64,000 nt of DNA from Gimesia algae (GTDB lineage Bacteria > Planctomycetota > Planctomycetia > Planctomycetales > Planctomycetaceae), in NCBI RefSeq assembly GCF_007746795.1, contig NZ_CP036343.1:6949029-7013028 (forward strand), in the 5' to 3' direction. The position numbers and the translations under genes were made by a program. The notes below the pieces were generated by a model, which saw only the letters and a list, made by a program, of their open reading frames with translations, was not told the DNA's origin and ran no database searches. Shown here one piece after another: positions 34,754 to 41,527 of the stretch (position 1 is its first letter; the number at the start of each line of letters is the position of its first letter).

Positions 34754-35752
34754 ATGAAAATTCCTCGACCTGCAAAACGCCTTCGCGGCTTCACATTAAT
34801 TGAATTACTTGTTGTGATTGCCATTATTGCAATTTTGATCGCCCTGTTGCTGCCAGCGGTTCAACAGGCGCGAGAAGCAGCCCGCCGATCCCAGTGTAAA
34901 AACAATCTGAAACAGATTGGTCTCGCGTTCCAGAACTATCACGACACATTTAACATGTTCCCTCCCGGTTATGTTGACGAGCGGGGTTCAGGTGGAACAC
35001 TAGCAGATAACGAAGGGCACTGGGCCTGGAGCACAATGATCTTGCCCTATCTCGATCAGGCCCCCCTCTATAACCAGATGAACCCTGGCCCAATCACTCC
35101 TTCAACGGCTTTGAATGATGCAGCCATCCGCACCAGCATGCAACAGCCACGCGCCGCCTTCCGCTGCCCCTCCGATACCGGGCCAGCTCTGAACGGAAAC
35201 GCCGGCCAGGAAATCCAGGCGGATAGTGGAACGAATTTCGGTCTCCCTGTGTCAAACTATATTGCTTCCAATAACAACCGTACCTTGCGGCAGTCTCGTT
35301 CATCGAACGGTGCCAACGGTGGTTCAGGGGCGACAGGCGCGTTCTGGCGCGACAGCAATTTACGGTTTCGTGATATCACGGACGGAGCGAGTAATACGAT
35401 CCTGGTCGGAGAGCGGTCCTATAAAGTGGGAACCGTCGATTTTTATGCAGGAACTCTATACGCGGCTCGTGAATATGGTGGAACGAATGGACCGGAGCAG
35501 GCGAGTGGAAACCAGGGACTGATTGCCATCTTTGGCGGCTCGACGTATTCCATCAACCCGACCAACCCGTCAAACGTGGCGACTCGTCAGACCTACAGCA
35601 GTCAACATACCGGCGGAGCTCATTTCGGGCTTGGAGATGGTGCGGTACGGTTCATCAGTGAAAACATAAACCTGAATACAGACGATGCCGTCAACAGTAC
35701 GCTGGAAAGTTTAATCGGGGTTGCCGATGGTCAGATCCTTGGGGAATTCTAA
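34754..35752 (+). CDS. DUF1559 PulG-like protein with prepilin-type N-terminus
   Basis: 332 residues from ATG 34754, chosen because AAGGAG precedes it by seven bases; the open frame starts earlier but without a ribosome site. The prepilin segment is [20 protein letters not shown], then LLLPAVQQAREAARRS, CKNNLKQIGLAFQNYHD, CPSDTGPALN, SNYIASNN, DGASNTILVGERSY and the tail SSQHTGGAHFGLGDGAVRF. It is the third gene of the sigma/FecR/DUF1559/lipoprotein module and may be a target or component of the signalling it encodes. Function of DUF1559 is not established. Confidence 0.92.
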   Translation: MKIPRPAKRLRGFTLIELLVVIAIIAILIALLLPAVQQAREAARRSQCKNNLKQIGLAFQNYHDTFNMFPPGYVDERGSGGTLADNEGHWAWSTMILPYLDQAPLYNQMNPGPITPSTALNDAAIRTSMQQPRAAFRCPSDTGPALNGNAGQEIQADSGTNFGLPVSNYIASNNNRTLRQSRSSNGANGGSGATGAFWRDSNLRFRDITDGASNTILVGERSYKVGTVDFYAGTLYAAREYGGTNGPEQASGNQGLIAIFGGSTYSINPTNPSNVATRQTYSSQHTGGAHFGLGDGAVRFISENINLNTDDAVNSTLESLIGVADGQILGEF

Positions 35753-35782
35753 CCATCTCCACTGAGGAATCGTCATACCTGT

Positions 35783-35850
35783 AATTCGGGTTCGATTTGT
35801 CAAACGGTCTCGCGTTAGCGGGGGCTTTCGATGATCGACACCCGAATTTT
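35783..35850 (+). other. Long hairpin downstream of the DUF1559 gene, possible terminator
   Basis: AATTCGGGT (35783-35791) pairs with ACCCGAATT (35840-35848), continuing inward with TCGAT/ATCGA after a bulge, around a long loop. Only a short TTTT follows, so terminator function is uncertain. Confidence 0.5.
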
Positions 35851-35942
35851 CAATGATGGTGATTTATTTTAGTGTTGCTGACCTGGAAATTGCATGAGCC
35901 GTTTTGGTTGAGTACATATATTGCAGTAATAGGATCATTTTC

Positions 35943-36368
35943 ATGATGCTCAGGATTTTAAGTTTGTGCTTGTTGAATAGTTTTACCTGCCTGATATTGT
36001 CAGGTTGCGGGAATTCGGGCCCTGAACTTGCTACCGTAACCGGTAACGTCACTCTCGATGGTAAACCCGTACCTGATGCACGGGTTGATTTTTCCCCGCA
36101 GGAAGGACGTGCATCGGTCGGTACTACAAATGCTGAAGGCGTTTATGAATTACAGTACTCCCTCGAAAAAGAAGGGGTAGTGGTTGGTTCGCATAATGTC
36201 AAAATCACCACGGAACGTGCGACGACAGGGGGTGAAGGAAATGAACCGCTGGTACCCGGCTCCAAAGAACTGCTTCCGTCAGTATATAATTCGAAAAGCC
36301 AGCTGACTGCTGAAGTCATACCAGGTGAAAATGTCATTGATTTTTCTCTCCAGAGTCAACCCGACTAA
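35943..36368 (+). CDS. Carboxypeptidase-regulatory-like lipoprotein (module partner)
   Basis: 141 residues from ATG 35943; ATG 35946 is an equally good start, and an open frame begins 13 codons earlier without a ribosome site. The signal peptide ends in the lipobox ILSGC. The mature part is one beta-sandwich domain: VTGNVTLDGKPVPDARVDF, SPQEGRASVGTT, NAEGVYELQYSL and VVVGSHNVKI. This closely parallels the lipoprotein gene at 4505, which also neighbours DUF1559 genes. Together with the preceding genes it forms a module that appears twice in the window, once without its own sigma/FecR pair. Surface localisation is inferred. Confidence 0.87.
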   Translation: MMLRILSLCLLNSFTCLILSGCGNSGPELATVTGNVTLDGKPVPDARVDFSPQEGRASVGTTNAEGVYELQYSLEKEGVVVGSHNVKITTERATTGGEGNEPLVPGSKELLPSVYNSKSQLTAEVIPGENVIDFSLQSQPD

Positions 36369-36677
36369 CAGGAATCACACAAACAAAAAAGGGCGGCTGA
36401 CCTTAGATCAAGACGACAGCAATCGATCAAAGGATGGTCGAAGTATAACACTGAGTTTAAGGGAGATCTGATTTTGATCAGCACTGAGAATGTTGATAAA
36501 ATGCCATGTCAGAGACATGCGGCGGCATGACTTCGCAGCGCTACGCGTGGTATTTTGAAAAATTAATCAATAACTGGGTGTGCAGTAGATACCTTGGCTC
36601 TCTCTGGTTAAAAACATCCTTCAATTCAGATAAGACCAGCCAGGATTTTTAAGCATGATTTCATAACTTACCTGATA

Positions 36678-36854
36678 ATGCCCCCACAGCCCCCTTCTTC
36701 GCAACGCCGAAATAGAAGCTGGTCTCTAAAAGACCCGAACAGTTTGAACAGGCCACCTAACCTTAACAACGCGCCCACTATTCCTGGGGAAGTCCAACCC
36801 TACATTCCGAGCGAATTCTTAATCATGAATAAGGAAACTGAATCAGGTGGCTAA
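36678..36854 (+). CDS. Possible short proline-rich ORF, uncertain
   Basis: A 58-codon frame (starts MPPQPPSSQRRNRSW) rich in Pro, Asn and Ser, with no Shine-Dalgarno sequence. It overlaps by four bases the convergent small gene at 36851. It lacks membrane or domain features and may be chance. Confidence 0.2.
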   Translation: MPPQPPSSQRRNRSWSLKDPNSLNRPPNLNNAPTIPGEVQPYIPSEFLIMNKETESGG

Positions 36855-37018
36855 TTAACTTCTGTAGATCTTCCGACAGATTTTTTCTCAAATTCGGTTA
36901 AGTCTTCGACCCGAGTAAGTGATTCATCAGAAGCCTCCTGAAGCCCCACCAGCAAAGTAGCGCATACCGTAAGACACATTACGAAAAGCCCAAGTAAGAA
37001 TATTCCAAGAGTACTCAT
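36851..37018 (-). CDS. Small single-pass membrane protein, 55 residues
   Basis: 55-residue product starting MSTLGIFLLGLFVMCLTVCA, a strong hydrophobic helix (residues 3-27), followed by a charged tail (ASDESLTRVEDLTEFEKKS). AAGGAAGGGG precedes the ATG at good spacing. The start overlaps the stop of the next upstream small gene (ATGA), a sign of coupled translation. I do not recognise a family. Helix-plus-charged-tail size is like accessory subunits of membrane enzymes, but no such enzyme is nearby. Confidence 0.65.
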   Translation of the reverse strand: MSTLGIFLLGLFVMCLTVCATLLVGLQEASDESLTRVEDLTEFEKKSVGRSTEVN

Positions 37019-37194
37019 TTAGTTTGGCCCCTTCCTTGTAACATGAGACATCCAAAGGACAGGATGGAAGGAACCCAAATGCCTACAAACATTCCTTCTT
37101 CTCTCTGGCCTCCAAACCACAATGAGACTGAGAACAGAAACGAGATGAATGCAGCAAAGATAAACAAGATTTTTCCATATTTTATTCGTTTCAC
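37015..37194 (-). CDS. Small two-helix membrane protein, 59 residues
   Basis: 59-residue product from GTG 37194, with AAAGGAT about ten bases upstream. It starts MKRIKYGKILFIFAAFISFL, has one helix at about 8-27, a short charged loop (GGQREEG) and a second helix (MFVGIWVPSILSFGCLML). The stop overlaps the next small gene's start by four bases. No family is recognised. The codon use and ribosome site support it being real, but it could be decaying as its surroundings are. Confidence 0.6.
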   Translation of the reverse strand: MKRIKYGKILFIFAAFISFLFSVSLWFGGQREEGMFVGIWVPSILSFGCLMLQGRGQTK

Positions 37195-37242
37195 AGTTAC
37201 TACTATCCTTTTATGAGATTAATTCGACTTTGATATCAGGCA

Positions 37243-37357
37243 TTATTTAATTTGGTCTTCTGAAGAGATTGCCAGGCTGAAAGCCGCTACAAAGACAATC
37301 GCAAATACGATTAAACCAAATTTGAAGATATCAAAATCGTTGATGGTTGAACTCCAT
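37243..37357 (-). pseudogene. Third small membrane-protein gene, probably frameshifted
   Basis: The minus strand encodes FDIFKFGLIVFAIVFVAAFS and SEDQIK to a stop at 37243, but this frame has no start codon. An out-of-frame ATG at 37357 (MEFNHQRF) would join it if one T of a four-T run were absent. Suggests recent loss of a third membrane peptide in the same series as the two downstream ones. Confidence 0.4.
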
Positions 37358-37423
37358 ATTGAAAGATTAAGTCAATACAAATACTTTAGATCGCTCATTG
37401 GATTTGCCAAGTGGTGAATCAGG

Positions 37424-37800
37424 CTACAGAGCTCGGACCGACTGGCAATGGTATGGAACACAACACATCTCCCCGCCGTTCAGTTCGCGATCGAATTCAT
37501 CGAGCAGGATATTGGATAACAGCGACGAGAGCGGTCCCCCTTGCGGGGTCCTTTCACAGCGAGGGCTGGCGATGCCCCTCCCTGATTCCCGCCCGCAGAT
37601 TGGCACGGATCAGCTTCAGGATGCGTCGGTCCTTGATCCACTGTTCCAGACGTTCCATCAGGACGTCGTGATTCACGCGATCAAAGAACTTTTCCAGATC
37701 CATGACCCAACGCTGGTTTCAGAAATCCCGGAGTTGTTCGACGGTAACACCGTCGATTCCCGGCTCACTTTCGCTAACCGGTTGACAGCGTCATGCCTGA
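37424..37800 (-). pseudogene. Remnant of a group II intron reverse transcriptase/maturase
   Basis: Fragments of an LtrA-type reverse transcriptase in several frames. They are GIDGVTVEQLRDF then a stop codon; MDLEKFFDRVNHDVLMERL and LEQWIKDRRILKLIRANLRAG; then after a frameshift QGGPLSSLLSNILLDEFDRE. The catalytic YADD motif should follow next, but the sequence reads PYHCQSVR, consistent with an ADD deletion, and then stops. No intron RNA ends or maturase domain X could be found. It is dead and old. Confidence 0.8.
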
Positions 37801-37804
37801 CGCA

Positions 37805-37841
37805 CCAAAAAAAGGGCGGCTGATCTGAGATCAACCGCCCT
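37805..37841 (-). terminator. Rho-independent terminator for the Cys-rich wall protein gene
   Basis: On the minus strand GGGCGG-TTGATC pairs with GATCAG-CCGCCC around a three-base loop, followed by seven T. Confidence 0.85.
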
Positions 37842-37891
37842 CTCGCAGTTTCAATTTTCAATTACTGAAAACTCTTCTGGCGTCTCGTTGA

Positions 37892-39259
37892 CTAGTTGCT
37901 GACACAAGTCTTAGGAGCAGGTGCCGTGCAGGTCTGCGGCTCGGGGCAGCAGGTGGGCACGGGTACCTTGCGGCATACTTGTCTCGGCACACATCGGGTT
38001 TTCGTCACGCAAACAGTTCGCGGTACACACTTGGTTCGGGTCACATACCGTGTGCAGCAGACCTGCTCACAGGTAGTGTAAGGAACTTTGCGGGTACAGG
38101 TTTTTTGCTCATAGCTGCAGGTAGTGTAAGGAACCTTGCGGGTCCGGCATTCTGAAACCATGGTGCAAGTGGTATAAGGAACCTGTTTGGTCACACATTC
38201 TTCTTTCCAGCAGCAGGTCGTGTAAGGAACCTTGCGGGTTCGGCATTCACGTACCATCTGGCAGGTCGTATAAGGAACCTTCTTGGTTCGTGTTTCGCAC
38301 TCATAACGAACGCAGGTGTACGGTACCTTCTTGGTAATCGTGCAGGGAACTCGCTCACATACTGTGTAAGGAACCCGCTCGGTTTTGCACTCACGTTCGT
38401 AAGTTGTGCAGCAGACTTTTCGGGTGACCGTCTTGGGGCACCAGACTCGTCGGCAGATTGTAGTGCCGGGGCACTGTACTTTGACTGTTTTGCAGCAACC
38501 GGGTTTATAGATCGGGCAGCAGGAGCTGCAATCGTATTCCCAGGTTCCTGGTTCACAGACACATTTCTCAACAACCGGTCCGGGGCAGTGCTCTGTGGTT
38601 GTTTTCCATTCGCCACAGCAGACTTCAACATCATGCCAGGTATGAACGGGTTTGCAGACAGTGCGGCAGACATCCCGGTAGCAGGTTTTGTAATTGGTTT
38701 TGTAGATCGTGCAGCACACATCACGGTAGTGTGTTTCACAGATCGGGCGGCGGACGGTGTAGCAGACATCCCGGTAGCAGGTGTTATACACCGGCTTGCA
38801 AACTGAGTAGCAGACATCGCGATAGCAGGTGTTATACACCGGGCGACGACGTTTGCAGCACACAGTTTTATAGCAGGTTTTGTAGACAGGTCGGCATACA
38901 TTATAGCAGACCTCTCGGTAACAGGTCTGATACACGGGCTTGCAGACCGTGTAACATTCATCACGGTAGCAGGTCTTGTACACATTCTTTGAGTATTGCA
39001 CGGGAACTTTTTCACAGACAGTATCATAGACTGTCTTCTGGCAGGTGTAGTTCTGCTTTTCCCATACGGTTTCAACTACGGTTTTATAGCAGGTACTTGA
39101 GCATTCTTTGGCAGCACAGTAATCACCACAAGAAGTACATGCCTCTGTGGGGCAACACTTGTATCTACCTGCTCCCAGGTAACCTGCCTGGGCTTGTTCC
39201 CCAAAGCAGGCCATAATCATAGCGGCCGCCAGAAGGGGAATCCAGGTTGCATTCTTCAT
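37892..39259 (-). CDS. Cys-rich YTV-type secreted cell-wall protein
   Basis: 455 residues, about 70 of them Cys. A signal peptide (residues 1-25, ending AQA) is followed by two repeat families. The N-terminal half (about 85-215) repeats a 16-residue unit like YKTCYRDVCYTVCKPV about seven times. The C-terminal half (about 290-415) repeats RTRKVPYTTC units. A middle insert has CPGP, CEPGTWEYDCSSCC and CPIYKPGC. YTV proteins are described as planctomycete cell-wall proteins, proposed to be disulfide-cross-linked. The DNA itself is repetitive (AAGGAACCTTGCGGGT recurs), so the gene is prone to length change. It has its own terminator. Likely function: rigid proteinaceous sacculus or surface layer. 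Confidence 0.88.
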   Translation of the reverse strand: MKNATWIPLLAAAMIMACFGEQAQAGYLGAGRYKCCPTEACTSCGDYCAAKECSSTCYKTVVETVWEKQNYTCQKTVYDTVCEKVPVQYSKNVYKTCYRDECYTVCKPVYQTCYREVCYNVCRPVYKTCYKTVCCKRRRPVYNTCYRDVCYSVCKPVYNTCYRDVCYTVRRPICETHYRDVCCTIYKTNYKTCYRDVCRTVCKPVHTWHDVEVCCGEWKTTTEHCPGPVVEKCVCEPGTWEYDCSSCCPIYKPGCCKTVKVQCPGTTICRRVWCPKTVTRKVCCTTYERECKTERVPYTVCERVPCTITKKVPYTCVRYECETRTKKVPYTTCQMVRECRTRKVPYTTCCWKEECVTKQVPYTTCTMVSECRTRKVPYTTCSYEQKTCTRKVPYTTCEQVCCTRYVTRTKCVPRTVCVTKTRCVPRQVCRKVPVPTCCPEPQTCTAPAPKTCVSN

Positions 39260-39645
39260 CGGTCTATTCCTCTACATGAGTTATTCAGCATACAAAATTG
39301 AAAACTGGAAACAGTTAGAATCTACTTCGTCATCAAAGTTAGCACTGCTTAACCGATACACCCATTTCCCCACAGCTTACCACCCATCCCGTTCCCCGAA
39401 GACACCACAAACCATTCGATCACTACAACCGATACCGGTCTGACGTTTGCCAGGCATGTTCCCCGGTTCTCCTCCAATGATTATGACTGTTATGCCGATA
39501 GGAATGATCTAAGTACCTGACTGGTAATCTCCAAAAGCTGCTGGAAGATTTGCGGCTAAGACTCGATCAACGAATGCCTGCCTGTTATCCTCAAATGACT
39601 CAAGGAACCTCTAATCTGTGTTCAATAATAAAGTGAGACATTTAA
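39260..39645. other. Divergent intergenic region, nothing recognised
   Basis: 386 bases between the Cys-rich wall gene and the epimerase gene, expected to hold both promoters. No strong hairpin or repeat is seen. Confidence 0.4.
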
Positions 39646-40467
39646 ATGAAGTTTGGCATTTGTCAGGAATTGTTTGTTGACTGGGACTGGGAAAAACAAT
39701 GCGATTTGATCGCTGAAATCGGTTATACGGGGATCGAACTCGCGCCGTTTGCTTTTGCCGAGCGCCCCTCGGACATTTCTGCAGAACAACGGGCATTCCT
39801 GAGGAAAACCGCAGAAGACCGTGGGCTGCAAATCTTTGGCCTGCATTGGCTTCTGGCAAAAACAGAAGGCCTGCATCTGACTACCGCGGATGCCGCCGTG
39901 CGGAAAAAAACGGCTGATTATCTGGTTGAACTCGGGGAACTGTGTGCCGACCTGGGAGGCGATTTGATGGTCTTCGGTTCTCCTTTCCAGCGAAATGTTG
40001 AAGAAGGCATGTCACGCGAGCAGGCTTATGAGAATGCTGCTGAAGTTTTCAGGAACTGTCTGCCAGCCATTGGTGAACGTGGTGTGCGAATCTGTATGGA
40101 ACCGTTGACAACCAAAGAAACGGATTTTGTGAATACCTGTGCCGAGGCGCTGGAACTGATCGATATGGTCGGAGCTGACAATTTTGTATTGCACCAGGAT
40201 GTCAAAGCGATGCTCGGCGCAGAAACAGAATCGATCCCGGAACTCATTCACAAATATGACACACGAACCGGTCACTTCCATGTTAATGATTCGAACCTCC
40301 TGGGTCCCGGCATGGGAGAGACCGACTACCATCCGATCTTCAAAGCGCTGAAAGAAAGTCGATACGACGGGTGGATCTCGGTGGAAGTTTTTGACTACAA
40401 ACCCGGCTGTGAATTTATCGCGCGCGAAAGTTTTCGTTACATGAAAGAGGTCTGGGAAAGCGTCTGA
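39646..40467 (+). CDS. TIM-barrel sugar isomerase/epimerase family protein
   Basis: 273 residues of the xylose-isomerase-like TIM-barrel family (AP endonuclease 2/epimerase superfamily). Landmarks are EIGYTGIELAPFAFAE, GLQIFGLHWLLAK, MVFGSPFQRNV and VRICMEPLTTKE (Glu metal ligand). Further metal-site motifs are VLHQDVKAMLG (His/Asp), TGHFHVNDSNLLGPG and the closing GWISVEVFDYKPG. The metal-binding set (Glu, Asp, His, Glu) is complete. Such enzymes epimerise or isomerise keto-sugars, hydroxypyruvate or similar. Substrate is not predictable. It is monocistronic, and the ATG has only a weak ribosome site. Confidence 0.9.
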   Translation: MKFGICQELFVDWDWEKQCDLIAEIGYTGIELAPFAFAERPSDISAEQRAFLRKTAEDRGLQIFGLHWLLAKTEGLHLTTADAAVRKKTADYLVELGELCADLGGDLMVFGSPFQRNVEEGMSREQAYENAAEVFRNCLPAIGERGVRICMEPLTTKETDFVNTCAEALELIDMVGADNFVLHQDVKAMLGAETESIPELIHKYDTRTGHFHVNDSNLLGPGMGETDYHPIFKALKESRYDGWISVEVFDYKPGCEFIARESFRYMKEVWESV

Positions 40468-41026
40468 ACGACTCAAAACAAGCGATGAGGCAAAAATATT
40501 TTTGAAAACCTCAAAATAATTCTGCCCCCTTTTTGCTGTTGTTTTGAATTACCACAAGCGTGTTTTATAACAGCGTCTTTTTAAAGACAACGACATTAAT
40601 GCAAAATCAGAATGATCGATTTTTCCCTATTTTTATAGGGTGAAATCGATCTCTTATTTTATGCATCGCAAACAAAACGCGGTAACAACAACACGCGTTA
40701 TTTGCATTTTCTTTTTTAAACGCCCTTGACGAGTCAGTTTACAACGAACAGAAAAGATGCTTTTCATAAGAGAATTGGCTTGCAGAATTTTTCGAAATAT
40801 TTACGATGATGGCCATTAAATAGATGTAAGTCCTTAGTGCGTAATGAGTGTCAATTCAGAATTCGTTTTGGTTGAAAAATCATTCATTTTAATCGGGGAC
40901 AAACATCGGAGTTTGTCAAGGTTGACAGACTTCAAATTCTTATTCGTTGTGGCAGACCTTTGCCGACTTATAGCCCGGAGCCAGCGGCAAGGCAGCCCTC
41001 GTTTAACTCTCAAAGGAGGATTTGCG
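40468..41026. other. Structured AT-rich leader region of the histone-like gene
   Basis: 559 bases with no supported gene before GTG 41027, although a 61-codon extension is open. It contains an imperfect stem at 40614-40651 (GATCGATTTTTCCCTA opposite TAGGGTGAAATCGATC) and another at about 40668-40705 (AACGCG with CGCGTT, then GCAAA/TTTGC). The first may terminate the upstream epimerase; the rest could be a long regulatory leader. Confidence 0.45.
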
Positions 41027-41281
41027 GTGGCAAAGAAAAAGGCAAAGAAAAAGGCAAAGAAAGCAGCACCTAAAAAGGCAGCATCAAAGAAAGCTGCTCC
41101 CAAAAAGAAAGCAGCCCCAAAGAAGAAAGCAGTGAAGAAGAAAGCTGCTCCAAAGAAAAAGGCTGCTCCTAAAAAAGCTGCTAAGAAGAAAGCCGCCCCA
41201 AAGAAAAAGGCAGCTGCAAAGAAAAAAGCAGTTAAAAAGAAAGCTGCTCCAAAGAAAAAAGCTGCTAAGAAGAAGAAATAA
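41027..41281 (+). CDS. Histone H1-like Lys/Ala/Pro-rich DNA-binding protein
   Basis: 84 residues, 45 of them Lys, built almost entirely of AAPKKK and AVKKK units (starts MAKKKAKKKAKKAAPKKAAS). Start is GTG 41027 because AAAGGAGG lies seven bases upstream; the frame is open further up, but that part is ordinary sequence without a ribosome site. The composition matches the C-terminal tail of histone H1 and bacterial H1-like proteins that bind DNA and condense the nucleoid. No globular domain is present. A strong terminator follows. Planctomycetes have unusually condensed nucleoids, so a role in chromatin compaction is a reasonable inference. Confidence 0.85.
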   Translation: MAKKKAKKKAKKAAPKKAASKKAAPKKKAAPKKKAVKKKAAPKKKAAPKKAAKKKAAPKKKAAAKKKAVKKKAAPKKKAAKKKK

Positions 41282-41324
41282 TCTTATTTCTGTTAGCAGC
41301 AGGAAACAACAAGCCATAACGAGT

Positions 41325-41360
41325 AAGAAGCGATCGGTTTTTCGATCGCTTCTTCTATTT
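41325..41360 (+). terminator. Rho-independent terminator after the histone-like gene
   Basis: AAGAAGCGATCG (41325-41336) pairs with CGATCGCTTCTT (41343-41354), a 12-bp stem with a six-base loop, followed by CTATTT. Confidence 0.85.
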
Positions 41361-41527
41361 ACATGACGGTCCATTCAGCGAACGTAAGTTCCAATATTGC
41401 ACCCGCACAGCATAAGTATTCATTAATACACTTCACCCACTCTTATGCTGGCACCATGACTTGATTTAACGCTACAATCAAATCTCGATTCATTCGTGAT
41501 TCTGATGAGACGGAAAGTGCCCTTGCC

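Noticed and set aside
38191-39075. 294-codon alternative frame in the Cys-rich protein gene
   Set aside because: It overlaps the same strand in another frame and owes its length to the DNA repeats; the YTV-type frame has signal peptide and repeats.
37892-39259. Cys-rich gene as a CRISPR-like repeat array
   Set aside because: The repeated AAGGAACCTTGCGGGT units are in a long open frame with protein-level periodicity and irregular spacing, so they are coding repeats.
40844-41026. Upstream extension of the histone-like gene
   Set aside because: It would add 61 ordinary residues without a ribosome site, while GTG 41027 has AAAGGAGG at good spacing.
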